This document shows positions 8,359-18,015 of a stretch of 64,000 nt of DNA, piece by piece; the first letter of the stretch is position 1; each line of letters starts with the position of its first letter. Below the pieces are notes generated by a model. The model was given only the letters and a program-made list of their open reading frames with translations. It had not been told where the DNA came from and ran no database searches. Where the stretch lies: positions 2,790,001-2,854,000 of the forward strand of contig OZ257136.1 of assembly GCA_965278995.1 (NCBI GenBank). Direction: 5' to 3'. Origin of the DNA: JADJYF01 sp965278995 (GTDB taxonomy: Bacteria; Pseudomonadota; Gammaproteobacteria; Ga0077536). The position numbers were made by a program, and so were the translations under genes.

Positions 8359-9054
8359 TCAACCAGGTGCATGTTCAGTACCGGTCAGCAGCTTGATCAG
8401 ATCCTGTGCTACGGCGGTCGATGAGGCCGGATTCTGACCGGTGATCAGGTGTCCATCGACAATCGAGAAACTCTGCCAATCGGCTATTTTCTCGAAGCGG
8501 CCGCCCAGGCGTATGAGCTCGTCTTCCAATAGGAAAGGCATGACTTCCACCAAGCCCACCGCCGCTTCTTCACTATTCGTAAATCCTGTCACGCGCTTAC
8601 CCTTTACCAGCGGTTCACGCTCATGCATTGCATGGCGTAAGACAGCCGGACCATGGCAAACGGCGGCTACCGGCCTGCCCGCACTGTAAAGCGTTTCGAC
8701 GAGCGAAATCGAACTGGCGTCTTCGGCCAGATCCCACATCGGCCCGTGACCGCCTGGATAGAACACAGCATCGAAGTCCAGCGCATCGAGGTCTGCCAGC
8801 CTGCCGGTGTCGGCCAGCACGCGCTGAGCGACGGGGTCATTCTTGAATCGGCGCGTCATAACGGTCTGACCTTCGGGGGTGTCGCTCTTCGGGTCCAGCG
8901 GCGGATGACCGCCTTTCGGCGACACGACCGTGACCGCCACACCGGCATCGACGAACGTGTAGTAAGGCGCGCAGAACTCCTCCAACCAGAAGCCAGTCTT
9001 TTTTCCCGTATTTCCCAACTGCTCATGAGAGGTCATTACCATCAGAATCTTCAT
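8359..9054 (-). CDS. DJ-1/PfpI family protein (type 1 glutamine amidotransferase-like, Hsp31-type)
   Basis: Encodes 231 residues. The nucleophile elbow AAVCHGPAVL contains C133-H134, and E25 in FWLEEFCAPYY is the conserved acid of Hsp31/YajL relatives. The N-terminal MKILMVMTSH and the YPGGHGPMWDL loop are characteristic. Family members act as glyoxalase III, deglycase or chaperone in the cytoplasm; which applies cannot be told. First gene of a probable operon with the GFA protein. A paralogue lies at 46237-46935 (shared TSHxxLGNTG, APYYTFxDAGxAV). A motif shared with the promoter at 1229 lies 65-85 bases upstream. Confidence 0.93.
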   Translation of the reverse strand: MKILMVMTSHEQLGNTGKKTGFWLEEFCAPYYTFVDAGVAVTVVSPKGGHPPLDPKSDTPEGQTVMTRRFKNDPVAQRVLADTGRLADLDALDFDAVFYPGGHGPMWDLAEDASSISLVETLYSAGRPVAAVCHGPAVLRHAMHEREPLVKGKRVTGFTNSEEAAVGLVEVMPFLLEDELIRLGGRFEKIADWQSFSIVDGHLITGQNPASSTAVAQDLIKLLTGTEHAPG

Positions 9055-9118
9055 TTCGGTTCTCGCTTGTAAAGGCGCAAATCATGAAATGCCATTACGC
9101 GAGCAGCACGAAGCTCCG

Positions 9119-9139
9119 TCTATTGGACAATGGTATCGA
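9119..9139 (-). promoter_or_regulatory. Candidate shared operator, copy 2
   Basis: Read on the minus strand this matches 1229-1249 at 19 of 21 positions (core ACCATYGTCCAATAGA). It sits upstream of the DJ-1/GFA operon, in the same orientation relative to the gene as copy 1. It also contains the small palindrome ATTGGACAAT. Confidence 0.4.
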
Positions 9140-9246
9140 TTCCCGCCTGAACGCTGGTCGGCTGTGGGCCGGTCGTCGTCCTGTGCGCCTCGGATCAATC
9201 GAAATCAAAAACCGTGTGAATCCCACGATACACATGTCACGTTGAC

Positions 9247-10305
9247 TTATGTCGCTGCCTGTCGGAGTTCCTCAGCCAGCGTTGCCACCAGTAGCGCAGC
9301 AGGCATTCGCCTGGCGAGTGGTGCCCCCTGGCCGGCCCAGTGTGCGCCGTAACGCTCGTCGTGCGCAGCTTTCGCTGCGGCATGGAGCGCTTTGCCGGCA
9401 TCGTAGGCTATCGGGTACGACGGGATCTGCCGCAAGTCGGTCGCTGCGCCGAGTTGCGTAAAATTGTTTTTCAGGCAGCGCGCGGGTCGCCCGGAAATAG
9501 CCCGCGTCATCGTTGTGTGGTGCGCCGCGTCGCTCGTCAGCAAAGCGCGATAGCCGGCATCGGCGTCCGATTCGTCGCAATCGATGAAAGCCGTGCCAAG
9601 CTGTGCGGCACTGGCACCGATGCGCAGCACTGCGGCGATTCCGGCGCCATCCATTATCCCGCCCGCAGCAATGACCGGAACCGCCAGTTCGCGCACCAGA
9701 AGACGCGTCAGTGCCAGCGTGCCAAGACAGTCATCTTCGTCATCGGGGGCAAATACGCCGCGATGCCCGCCGGCTTCAAAGCCCTGCGCTACGACAGCAT
9801 GTACGCCTGCTTTCTCCACCGCCCGACCCTCGGTCACATTCGTTGCCGTGGCAAGGAGCACAATGCCCGCTTCGCGCAACCGGCGTATGCTCGCAGCGCT
9901 CGGTAAGCCAAAGTGAAAGCTGACTACCGGTGGTTTGATCCCAAGCAGCAGTTCGAGCATGGCGCTGTCGTCAACAAAACTGCGGTAAATTTCCCGCAGC
10001 CCGGTCGGCGGGCTGGCACCGAAATTCGCGAAGCAGGGCCGCAGATATTTAATCCAGGCCTGTTCGCGTTCCGGGTCAGCCGTCGCCGGCTGGTGACAGA
10101 AAACGTTGACGTTGAACGCTCGCTGCGTCTGCTCGCGTAGCGCAGTAATCATTGTGCCGGCATGAGCGGCGTCCATTGCGCCGATGCCAATCGAACCCAG
10201 CGCGCCGGCATTGGAGACGGCCGCCGCCATCGCGGTCGACGATACGCCCGCCATCGGCGCTTGAATGATCGGCAAATCGATGCGCAACGTTTCAATCAGA
10301 TTCAT
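9247..10305 (-). CDS. Nitronate monooxygenase / 2-nitropropane dioxygenase family
   Basis: Encodes 352 residues from the ATG at 10305, which has AGGTGA five bases upstream; a GTG at 10314 would add three residues. It is an FMN TIM barrel: IIQAPMAGVSSTAMAAAVSNAGALGSIG at the N-terminus, then VVSFHFGLPS, GVHAVVAQGFEAGGHRG (containing the conserved His-Arg) and PVIAAGGIMDGAGI, and the FMN phosphate-binding region GASAAQLGTAF. These enzymes oxidise toxic alkyl nitronates such as propionate-3-nitronate in the cytoplasm. It is divergent from the antiporter at 10390 with 84 bases between. Confidence 0.93.
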   Translation of the reverse strand: MNLIETLRIDLPIIQAPMAGVSSTAMAAAVSNAGALGSIGIGAMDAAHAGTMITALREQTQRAFNVNVFCHQPATADPEREQAWIKYLRPCFANFGASPPTGLREIYRSFVDDSAMLELLLGIKPPVVSFHFGLPSAASIRRLREAGIVLLATATNVTEGRAVEKAGVHAVVAQGFEAGGHRGVFAPDDEDDCLGTLALTRLLVRELAVPVIAAGGIMDGAGIAAVLRIGASAAQLGTAFIDCDESDADAGYRALLTSDAAHHTTMTRAISGRPARCLKNNFTQLGAATDLRQIPSYPIAYDAGKALHAAAKAAHDERYGAHWAGQGAPLARRMPAALLVATLAEELRQAAT

Positions 10306-10389
10306 GGCATTCACCTGGCCAGGCGTCGCCCGCTATGCTGCGGGAATTGCCGACGACACTCAACTGAACTTCCGTAGGACTCACCAGAA

Positions 10390-12006
10390 ATGCCTCTTCT
10401 CCCTCTCCTGCATACGCTGCTGCTCCTGCTCGCCGTGCTGTGCGTGGTCGCGGTGGCAGCGCGGCGCCTCGCCATCGCACCATCCATTCTGATGGTATTG
10501 GCCGGAATTGCACTGGCCCTGGTGCCTGCTGTGCCCGCTTTTTCGCTCGCACCGGAACTGGTGCTGCTGGGTATCCTGCCACCGCTGATTTACACCGCCG
10601 GTTTTGCCATGAGCTGGCGCGAATTCCGTTTCAATCTGCGGCCGATTGCGTTGCTTGCAGTGGGCTGCGTGGTCTTCACCACGTGCGCGGTCGCGCTGGC
10701 CGCGCATTGGTTGCTCGGCATGCCGCTCGCCGCCGGCTTTGTCCTCGGCGCGATCGTCGCACCGCCGGATGTCGTCGCCCCATTGGCGATCGCTCGCCGG
10801 CTTGGCCTTCCGCGACGGATTCTGGTCATACTCGAAGGTGAGGGACTCGCCAACGACGCCACCGCACTCATCCTCTATCGCTTCGCCGTCGCGGCCGTGA
10901 GCAGCGGGGTATTCGCACTGAGCGAAGCAGCCGGAACCTTCGTCGTCGTGGTGGCGGGCGAACTGGCTTACGGCATCGTCGTCGGCTGGGTGAGCTTGCG
11001 ATTGCGCCTGTGGGTGCGCGATCCACGCGTGGAAATGACGTTGTCGCTGATGACTCCCTATCTCGCATTCTGGCTACCCCATCACCTGGGAGGTTCCGGC
11101 GTACTCGCGACGGTCGCCACCGGCTTGTTTGTCAGCTGGCACGGTCCTTTGCTGATCCCCGCAGCAACACGCCTTCAGGGCGTGTTTTTCTGGGATCTCG
11201 TGATCTATCTGCTGGAAGGCTTTCTATTTCTGGCCACCGGTCTGCAGGCTCGGAACTTGCTGACCAGCGCCGACAGCTTTTCGGTTCAGGATATGCTGCT
11301 CGGCGTATTCGTGGTGGCCACGACGATTACCGTTGCGCGTTTCGTGTGGGTGTTTCCCGCCACGTATCTGCCACGCTGGCTGTCGCCCGCACTCGCAGCC
11401 CGCGATCCTGCGCCGCGCTGGCAACGCCCCTTCAGCATCTCCTTCATCGGCATACGCGGCGCCGTGTCACTCGCAGCCGCCCTGGCCCTGCCGCTGACCG
11501 ATGCGGTCGGCCAGCCCTTTCCTGAACGTGATGTCATTCTGATCATCACATTTGGCGTCATCGTCGTCACGCTTATCGGGCAAGGTTTGACGCTGCCGCC
11601 GGTGATCCGCTGGCTGGGTCTGGCGCGAGAGACGAGTGCCGAACGATCGCGCGAACGCAAGGATGAATGGGCGGCACGCAACGAGGTGCTGAATTTCGCC
11701 CAGGGTCAGCTGCGTGCTTTCGCGAGCGATGGTCGAGCGGACGACGGCGTGTTGGCCCTTCTTGACGCACATCATCGCTCGCGTGTCGGTCGCGCACCGG
11801 GCGTTGACCAGTCGGCGATAGAGGCGGCGCGTGTCGCGGCACAATTGCGGCTCGAACTGATCAACACCGAACGCCAGTACATTCACGAACTGCTACGCAG
11901 CGGTCGCCTCAACGACGAAGCTCGTCGACGTATGGAGCGTGAACTGGATCTCGAGGAGGCGGTGCTGGCGGTTCACGATGCGGATTTACTCCATCGCGAG
12001 AACTAG
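10390..12006 (+). CDS. Na+/H+ antiporter, CPA1 family
   Basis: Encodes 538 residues: about 12 hydrophobic segments over residues 1-420, then a ~115-residue charged cytoplasmic tail (ERSRERKDEWAARNEVLNFAQGQLR, MERELDLEEAV). Family hallmarks are FVLGAIVAPPDVVAP (tm5 region) and the ion-binding EGEGLANDATALILYR, and IGIRGAVSLAAALALP near TM10-11. CPA1/NhaP proteins exchange cytoplasmic Na+ or K+ for H+ across the inner membrane for pH and salt homeostasis. The EGEGLxNDAT form is common in YjcE-type members. Likely a single-gene unit; the downstream gene is convergent, 29 bases away. Confidence 0.94.
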   Translation: MPLLPLLHTLLLLLAVLCVVAVAARRLAIAPSILMVLAGIALALVPAVPAFSLAPELVLLGILPPLIYTAGFAMSWREFRFNLRPIALLAVGCVVFTTCAVALAAHWLLGMPLAAGFVLGAIVAPPDVVAPLAIARRLGLPRRILVILEGEGLANDATALILYRFAVAAVSSGVFALSEAAGTFVVVVAGELAYGIVVGWVSLRLRLWVRDPRVEMTLSLMTPYLAFWLPHHLGGSGVLATVATGLFVSWHGPLLIPAATRLQGVFFWDLVIYLLEGFLFLATGLQARNLLTSADSFSVQDMLLGVFVVATTITVARFVWVFPATYLPRWLSPALAARDPAPRWQRPFSISFIGIRGAVSLAAALALPLTDAVGQPFPERDVILIITFGVIVVTLIGQGLTLPPVIRWLGLARETSAERSRERKDEWAARNEVLNFAQGQLRAFASDGRADDGVLALLDAHHRSRVGRAPGVDQSAIEAARVAAQLRLELINTERQYIHELLRSGRLNDEARRRMERELDLEEAVLAVHDADLLHREN

Positions 12007-12035
12007 CCTGTCATCAAATGGCCGGCTTTTGCCGC

Positions 12036-13478
12036 TCAGGGCGATGGCGCCAATGCCATCGCGCCATCGACGACAGGGATGCCGCCGCCCAGCGCCTTGT
12101 ACACCGCCACCACTGCCGTGCCGGTGCGGGTCAGACTGTCGGCCAGACGATCCTGCGCTTCGAGCAGTGTGCGTTGAGCGTCGAGTACGCTCAGGAAGTC
12201 GGCAACGCCGGCGTCGTAACGCTGGTGGGCCAGTGCGACGGCCTGCTGACTCGCTTCCGCTGAAAGCGTCAGCTTGAGCTGCCGCGCCTGTTGCTGGCCG
12301 AAAGCCACCAATGCACTCTCGGTCTCCTCGAGTGCCTCGAGCACCGTGCGTTCGTAGTTCGCGAGCGAGGCTTCCGCTTGAGCGTTGCTGGCCGCAATGC
12401 GCGCCCTGACCCGCCCGAGATCGAAAGCCGCCCAGCTGATATGAGGGCCGAACTGCCAGTTTCCGGCGCCGCTATCACCAAGACCACCGACGCTGCCGGC
12501 GGCCAATCCCACGCTGCCGACAAATACCACGCGGGGAAAGAGATCGGCGGTGGCGATGCCGATGCGGGCGGTATCGGCGGCAAGGATGCGTTCCGCCACG
12601 CGCACGTCCGCACGCCGACGTATCAATGCTGCCGGGTCGCCGAGCGCGGGCAATGACATTGCGGCCGGCAAGGCCACGTTGCCGGAAAGCTCGTCGGTCA
12701 AGGCGCCGGGCTGAGAGCCGGTCAGTACTGCCAGACGATACATCGCAGTGCGCACCGCCGCCTCGAGACCGGGAATCGTCGATTGCGTGAGATTGAGCTG
12801 CGCGCTGCTGCGTGCGACGTCGAACGCGGTGCCTCGGCCACCATCCAGACGGGACTGCGTGATCTTAAGCGTTTCCGCCTGAACGTCCGCGTTGCGGCGT
12901 GCGACATTGATCTGATTCTGGCCACCACGCAACTCGAAATAGTTGCGCGCAACTTCGGCCGTGACGCTCACCAGCACATCGCGCTGGATGGCCTCGACGG
13001 CTTCTGTCTCGGCCCGCGCCGCCTCAATGTTCCGGCGCACCCGTCCGAACAGGTCCAGCTCCCAGAGCGCATCGAAACCGGCCTCGAAGAGATCGCTCTG
13101 GCGCGCGTCGTGGTCAAGCCCGGGCGCTGCCGCCTTGCTCAGTAATTGATCGCTGTAAGCCGCACCGGCGCGCACCGTTGGCGCGCGGTCATAGCGTTGC
13201 AGGCGATACAGCGCGCGCGCCTTGCGCAAATTCGCCGCGGCGATGCGCAGGTCATAGTTATTCGCGACGGCGCGCGTCACCAGTTCAGTCAGCATGGGAT
13301 CGGCAAAACCACGCCACCACTCGGTCAAGGCCGCTTCATCAGCCGACAGGCCAGGCTCGACAGCGCCCGCGAATGTCGTCACCAGCGGCATTTCCGGCGC
13401 CTGGTATTGAGGGCCGACAACACAGGCCGTCACGCCCAGCATTGCCACCAACGTCAACGTTTTCGCCGCCCTAGCCAT
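12036..13478 (-). CDS. Outer membrane efflux lipoprotein, NodT/OprM family
   Basis: Encodes 480 residues. I took the ATG at 13478 (MARAAKTLTLVAMLGVTACVVGPQY), which gives a lipoprotein signal with Cys at residue 19; it overlaps the stop of the RND gene by 8 bases (ATGGCTAG), implying translational coupling. Two TolC-like repeats are visible (for example AVANNYDLRIAAANLRKARALYR and ALAHQRYDAGVADFLSVLDAQRTLLEAQD). Homologues form a trimeric alpha-beta barrel tunnel that connects the RND pump to the outside. Third gene of the adaptor-pump-channel operon. Confidence 0.94.
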   Translation of the reverse strand: MARAAKTLTLVAMLGVTACVVGPQYQAPEMPLVTTFAGAVEPGLSADEAALTEWWRGFADPMLTELVTRAVANNYDLRIAAANLRKARALYRLQRYDRAPTVRAGAAYSDQLLSKAAAPGLDHDARQSDLFEAGFDALWELDLFGRVRRNIEAARAETEAVEAIQRDVLVSVTAEVARNYFELRGGQNQINVARRNADVQAETLKITQSRLDGGRGTAFDVARSSAQLNLTQSTIPGLEAAVRTAMYRLAVLTGSQPGALTDELSGNVALPAAMSLPALGDPAALIRRRADVRVAERILAADTARIGIATADLFPRVVFVGSVGLAAGSVGGLGDSGAGNWQFGPHISWAAFDLGRVRARIAASNAQAEASLANYERTVLEALEETESALVAFGQQQARQLKLTLSAEASQQAVALAHQRYDAGVADFLSVLDAQRTLLEAQDRLADSLTRTGTAVVAVYKALGGGIPVVDGAMALAPSP

Positions 13479-16400
13479 GCTCGGGCGCCGCGGCGTCAGA
13501 AGCCACAACCGGGGCCGGCCCATCGCCATCGTCTCGCGTGCGCGCAATATGCGGCGAGACCAGCGAGCGAATAACGACATAGAACACCGGCGTGAGAATC
13601 AAACCGAAAACGGTCACACCGAGCATACCGGCAAACACTGCGGTACCCAGTGCGCGACGCATTTCGGCACCCGCACCGGTGGCCACCAGCAGTGGCACCA
13701 CGCCGAGAATGAACGCAAAACTGATCATGAGTATCGGCCGTAAACGCAGCCGTGCCGCCTGCACCGCGGCCGCCACTGCCGTTACACCGGTCTTCTCGAG
13801 CTGATGTGCGAATTCGACAATCAGAATTGCGTTCTTGCTGGCGAGACCGACCAGCACGATCAGACCTATCTGGGTAAAGATGTTGATATCGAGGCCACGC
13901 AGCCAGACGCCGACGACGGCGCTCAGCAGGCACATCGGCACGATCAGAATGATGGCCAGGGGCAGAGTCCAGCTCTCGTACTGGGCCGCGAGCGTCAGAA
14001 ATACCAGCAACACACACAATGGAAAAATATATGCGATGGTGTTGCCGGCAAGAATTTCCTGGTAAGTGAGATCCGTCCATTCGTATTGCATGCCAGGCGG
14101 CAACGTTTTGTCCGCGAGCTGCCGCGCCAGCTCGACGGCCTGGCCGGAACTCACACCAGGCGTCACCAGCCCGTTGATGTCGGCAGCCGGATACATGTTG
14201 TAGCGAATGACCTTGTCCGGGCCACTTATCTCATGCACGTTGACCAGCGCGCCGAGCGGCAGCATCTGGCCCGCGCTATTGCGGGTCTTCAGCTTTGTGA
14301 TCTGCTCGGGGCGCACACGAAACGTGGCGTCCGCCTGGGCCGTGACCTGGTAAGTGCGGCCGAAACGATTGAAGTCATTGACGTAGAGCGAGCCGAGATA
14401 GATCTGCAGCGTCTCATTCACATCCGACAACGCGACCCCCATGCTCTTGGCTTGTTTGCGATCGACGTCAACCTGCAGCTGAGGGACGCGATTGGTAACG
14501 GTCGAGAAGACCTGGGCCAGCCCTGCGACCTGGCTGCCTTCGACCATCATGTTCATGGCCGTGTCGGCGAGATTGGCGAACCCGAGATCGGCGCGATCCT
14601 GGATCATCATCTTGAAGCCGCCGACACTGCCAAGTCCTCGCACCGGTGGCGGCGGCAATACCAGCACGCGCGCCTCTCGCAACTCCTCGAAGCGGCTGTT
14701 GAGTTGCCCCATGATCGCCCCGGCGCTGCGCTCGGGCGATTCACGCAATGCGAAGCTGTCCAGCGGTACGAACATCGTCGCAGCATTCGGCAGATTGGCG
14801 CCGACCAGCAGGTTGAAGCCCGCGAATTCGACCGTGCCGTTGACACCAGGGATGGTGCGCGCAATCTCACCGGCGCGGCCGATGACCTTGCGCGTGCGTT
14901 CCAGACTCGCGCCATCCGGCAACTGGGCGAATACGATCAGGTAACCAGAATCCTGCTGGGGAATGAAGCCGCTCGGCAATCGCGCGAAGCCGAACCAGGT
15001 CAGGCCGAGCAAAGCGCAGTACACCAACAAAGTCACGCCGCGGCGATGCAGGACCCGTTCGACGCTCCGTCCGTAATGTGTTGTCGTTCGATCAAAACCG
15101 CGGTTGAACAAACGAAAGAACCAGCCCAGCAGCGTGTCGATGACGCGCGTAAGACCATCGCGTTGACCATGTCGGCCGCGCAACAACATTGCGCATAATG
15201 CTGGCGACAGGCTCAAGGAATTGAACGCACTGATCAGGGTCGAGGCGGCAATCGTCAGAGCAAACTGTCGATAGAACTGCCCGGTAATGCCGCTCACAAA
15301 GGCGGTCGGGATAAATACCGCGCATAACACCAGCGCGACGGCGATAATCGGGCCACTGACCTCATCCATGGCCTTGCGCGTGGCGTCCTTCGGACTGAGT
15401 CCGAGCTCGATATTACGCTCGACGTTTTCGACCACCACGATAGCGTCGTCGACGACGATACCAATCGCGAGCACGAGTCCGAACAGGGAAAGATTATTGA
15501 GCGAGAAGCCGGCGACAAACATGACTGCCAGTGTCCCGATCAAAGATACCGGCACAGCCAGCAGAGGAATGACCGCTGCGCGCCAGTCCTGCAGAAAGAC
15601 GATTACGACCAGTACCACCAGCAGGATGGCTTCGAACAACGTATGTACCACTGCGGCGATGGACTCGCGCGCGAACACCGTCGTGTCATAGACCACGCGA
15701 TAGTCGACACCCGGCGGAAAATTGCGCTTCAGCTCGTCGAGCTTGGCGCGCACTGCATCAGACGTCTGGATCGCATTCGAGCCAGGCAACTGAAAGATCA
15801 CCAATGCCGCGGCCGACTTGCCGCTGAGACGCGAACTGACAGAGTAATCGCGGGCCGCCAGTTCGACCCGCGCGATATCGCTGACGCGCGTGACCTGACC
15901 GCGGCTACCCTGCTTGACGATGATGTCGCCAAATTCCTGTTCGTCGAGCAATCGCCCCTGCGTATTGACGTTCAACTGAAAATCACGCCCCGTCGGTACG
16001 GGTGGCTGGCCGATAGTGCCGGCAGCCACCTGCACGTTCTGCTCGCGGATTGCTTTCACGACATCGCCGGCGGTCATATCGCGGGACGCGAGTTTCTCCG
16101 GGTCGAGCCACACACGCATGGAATAATCACGCGCGCCGAATACCGCGACATCGCCCACGCCCGGGATGCGGGCAATCTGATCACGCACCTGCAGCAGTGC
16201 AAAGTTGCTGAGATACAGTTCATCGCGTGAATCATCGGGTGAGACCAGGTGCGCGACCATGGTCAGGTCCGGCGATCTCTTGGTGGTCGTCACCCCGAGG
16301 CGACGCACCTCCTCGGGCAGTTTCGGCAGAGCGATCGACACGCGGTTCTGTACCAGTACCTGGGCGTTGTTGAGGTCGGTGCCCAGCTTGAAGGTGATGA

Positions 16401-16677
16401 CCAGATTCATGACGCCGTCGCTGGTCGAGGTGCTCGACATGTACAGCATGTTCTCGACGCCGTTGATTTCCTGTTCGATGGGCGTCGCCACGGTTTCAGC
16501 CAGAACCCGTGGATTGGCGCCAGGGTAGACAGCGCGCACGACCACCGTCGGCGGCACAATTTCCGGGTACTGCGCGACAGGCAGCTGACCGGCGGCCAGC
16601 AATCCTGCGATAACTATCAGAATAGACAGTACCGCGGCGAAGATCGGGCGCTCAATGAAAAAGCGAGAGAAATTCAT
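13471..16677 (-). CDS. RND multidrug efflux permease, HAE1 family (AcrB/MexB-like)
   Basis: Encodes 1068 residues, full length for the family. MNFSRFFIERPIFAAVLSILI starts TM1, QLPVAQYPEIVPPTVVVRAVYPGAN follows, TM4 carries the proton-relay pair in GIVVDDAIVVVENVER, and the second repeat carries GLASKNAILIVEFA in TM10-11. Two large periplasmic loops separate TM1-2 and TM7-8. It exports amphiphilic drugs, solvents or metabolites from periplasm and membrane by proton antiport. It overlaps the adaptor gene by ATGA and the outer-membrane factor by 8 bases. No local TetR or MarR regulator is present, so control is remote or constitutive. Confidence 0.97.
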   Translation of the reverse strand: MNFSRFFIERPIFAAVLSILIVIAGLLAAGQLPVAQYPEIVPPTVVVRAVYPGANPRVLAETVATPIEQEINGVENMLYMSSTSTSDGVMNLVITFKLGTDLNNAQVLVQNRVSIALPKLPEEVRRLGVTTTKRSPDLTMVAHLVSPDDSRDELYLSNFALLQVRDQIARIPGVGDVAVFGARDYSMRVWLDPEKLASRDMTAGDVVKAIREQNVQVAAGTIGQPPVPTGRDFQLNVNTQGRLLDEQEFGDIIVKQGSRGQVTRVSDIARVELAARDYSVSSRLSGKSAAALVIFQLPGSNAIQTSDAVRAKLDELKRNFPPGVDYRVVYDTTVFARESIAAVVHTLFEAILLVVLVVIVFLQDWRAAVIPLLAVPVSLIGTLAVMFVAGFSLNNLSLFGLVLAIGIVVDDAIVVVENVERNIELGLSPKDATRKAMDEVSGPIIAVALVLCAVFIPTAFVSGITGQFYRQFALTIAASTLISAFNSLSLSPALCAMLLRGRHGQRDGLTRVIDTLLGWFFRLFNRGFDRTTTHYGRSVERVLHRRGVTLLVYCALLGLTWFGFARLPSGFIPQQDSGYLIVFAQLPDGASLERTRKVIGRAGEIARTIPGVNGTVEFAGFNLLVGANLPNAATMFVPLDSFALRESPERSAGAIMGQLNSRFEELREARVLVLPPPPVRGLGSVGGFKMMIQDRADLGFANLADTAMNMMVEGSQVAGLAQVFSTVTNRVPQLQVDVDRKQAKSMGVALSDVNETLQIYLGSLYVNDFNRFGRTYQVTAQADATFRVRPEQITKLKTRNSAGQMLPLGALVNVHEISGPDKVIRYNMYPAADINGLVTPGVSSGQAVELARQLADKTLPPGMQYEWTDLTYQEILAGNTIAYIFPLCVLLVFLTLAAQYESWTLPLAIILIVPMCLLSAVVGVWLRGLDINIFTQIGLIVLVGLASKNAILIVEFAHQLEKTGVTAVAAAVQAARLRLRPILMISFAFILGVVPLLVATGAGAEMRRALGTAVFAGMLGVTVFGLILTPVFYVVIRSLVSPHIARTRDDGDGPAPVVASDAAAPEHG

Positions 16678-17822
16678 CGCGACACTACGGGTTTGGAGTC
16701 AACCACGACGCCCGGTCGAACGCGCAACAAGCCCTCGACAATGATGGTGTCATCGGCACTCAGGCCGCTTTTTACTACCCGCAGACCGTCTACTTCGGGT
16801 CCCAATGAAACCGGCCGAAACTCGACCTTGTTGTCTGCGCCCACCACGTAGACGAATTTTTGCGATTGGTCGGAGCCGATGGCGCGCGGCGGGATCAATA
16901 CCGCCTGATATTTGCCGCTGCCTGGAATACGCAGACGTGCAAAAAAGCCGGGGCTTAACCGATGGTCGGTGTTCGGAATGACCACGCGTGCGCGCACGGT
17001 GCCGGTATTGGGGTCGACATGGTTGTCGACGAAGTCCATATAGCCTTTGTGTGGAAACCCTTCCTCATCGGCCAGTGCCACTTCTGCCGGTATATTGATG
17101 TCCCGCGCACTGTCACGCGTACCCTCACGACTCAACTTCAGGTATTTCAGAATGGAGCGCTCGTCGGCGTCGCCATAACAGTAGAGCGGGTCAAGCGAGA
17201 CGATCGTAGTCAGTAAGGTGGCGTTGCTGCCGCCCGCACCGCCACTGATGAGATTGCCTGGCGTGACGTTCGCGCGACTGATACGTCCATCGATGGGCGC
17301 GCGGATTTCAGTAAATTCGACATTCAGCCTGGCCAGCGCCAAGTCAGCCTCGGCGGAGCGCAGACCCGCGAGCGCTCCTGCGTAGGACTTGTTCTTGGTG
17401 TCGGCCTCTTCCTCGGAAATGGCCTTGGTCGCGATCAGGCGGGCTGCGCGCGCGGCATCGTTCTTGGCCAATTCGGACTGGGTCTGGGCGCGTTGTGTTT
17501 CCGCCAGCGCGCGCTCGAGCTCCGCACGGTAGGGGCGCGGGTCGATGGTGAACAGCAGGTCTCCCTTTTGTACTTCCTTACCTTCCCGGAAATGCATCGC
17601 CTGCAGATAGCCATTGACGCGCGCCCGCACTTCGACCGTCTCGGGCGATTCCAGTCGGCCGATGTATTCGTCCCACTCGATGATTTCTCGCAATTCGGGC
17701 TTGGCCGTTTCGACGATGGGTGCGGCTGCCGCGGGCGCAGCGGGCGGTTTGTTGCACGCGCTGACGAGAGACAGGATCACGAGCAATGTGAGACGGCAGC
17801 GTGAAGATAGCCATTTTTCCAA
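16674..17822 (-). CDS. RND efflux periplasmic adaptor (membrane fusion protein, AcrA/MexA-like)
   Basis: Encodes 382 residues from a TTG at 17822; no ATG or GTG fits, and this start gives a lipoprotein signal MEKWLSSRCRLTLLVILSLVSAC with Cys at 23. Barrel-sandwich halves VEVRARVNGYLQAMHFREGKEVQKGDLLFTIDPRPY and FTEIRAPIDGRISRANVTPGNLI flank an alpha-hairpin of ~70 residues (RAELERALAETQRAQTQ). It bridges the RND pump and outer-membrane channel. First gene of the operon; the 193-base upstream gap should hold the promoter. The rare start codon may set adaptor level low. Confidence 0.92.
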   Translation of the reverse strand: MEKWLSSRCRLTLLVILSLVSACNKPPAAPAAAAPIVETAKPELREIIEWDEYIGRLESPETVEVRARVNGYLQAMHFREGKEVQKGDLLFTIDPRPYRAELERALAETQRAQTQSELAKNDAARAARLIATKAISEEEADTKNKSYAGALAGLRSAEADLALARLNVEFTEIRAPIDGRISRANVTPGNLISGGAGGSNATLLTTIVSLDPLYCYGDADERSILKYLKLSREGTRDSARDINIPAEVALADEEGFPHKGYMDFVDNHVDPNTGTVRARVVIPNTDHRLSPGFFARLRIPGSGKYQAVLIPPRAIGSDQSQKFVYVVGADNKVEFRPVSLGPEVDGLRVVKSGLSADDTIIVEGLLRVRPGVVVDSKPVVSR

Positions 17823-18015
17823 GTGATTTGGCCCTCAAGGGATGGCAGGGTGTTTTCCTGTCAGCTCAGGATGACTGCAGCTTCCAGAAAGATCCATTAT
17901 CCCGAGGTATGGGTGGCAATCAGGACAGGCGAACGAGCGGAAAATCCGCCTTGACAAAGACGTTGCACAATCTTGGTGCCAGTCAGGTAGTGAAAGCAAT
18001 CGTCGCGGAAGCAGC

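Noticed and set aside
13804..15198. Plus-strand open frame of 464 codons opposite the RND permease
   Set aside because: It is antisense to a full-length, motif-complete HAE1 pump, lacks recognisable domains and has the Gln/His/Arg-rich composition typical of shadow frames in GC-rich genes.
17937..17949. Short inverted repeat GCGGA-AAA-TCCGC upstream of the efflux adaptor
   Set aside because: Only five pairs; expected often by chance in GC-rich sequence and not near the start codon.
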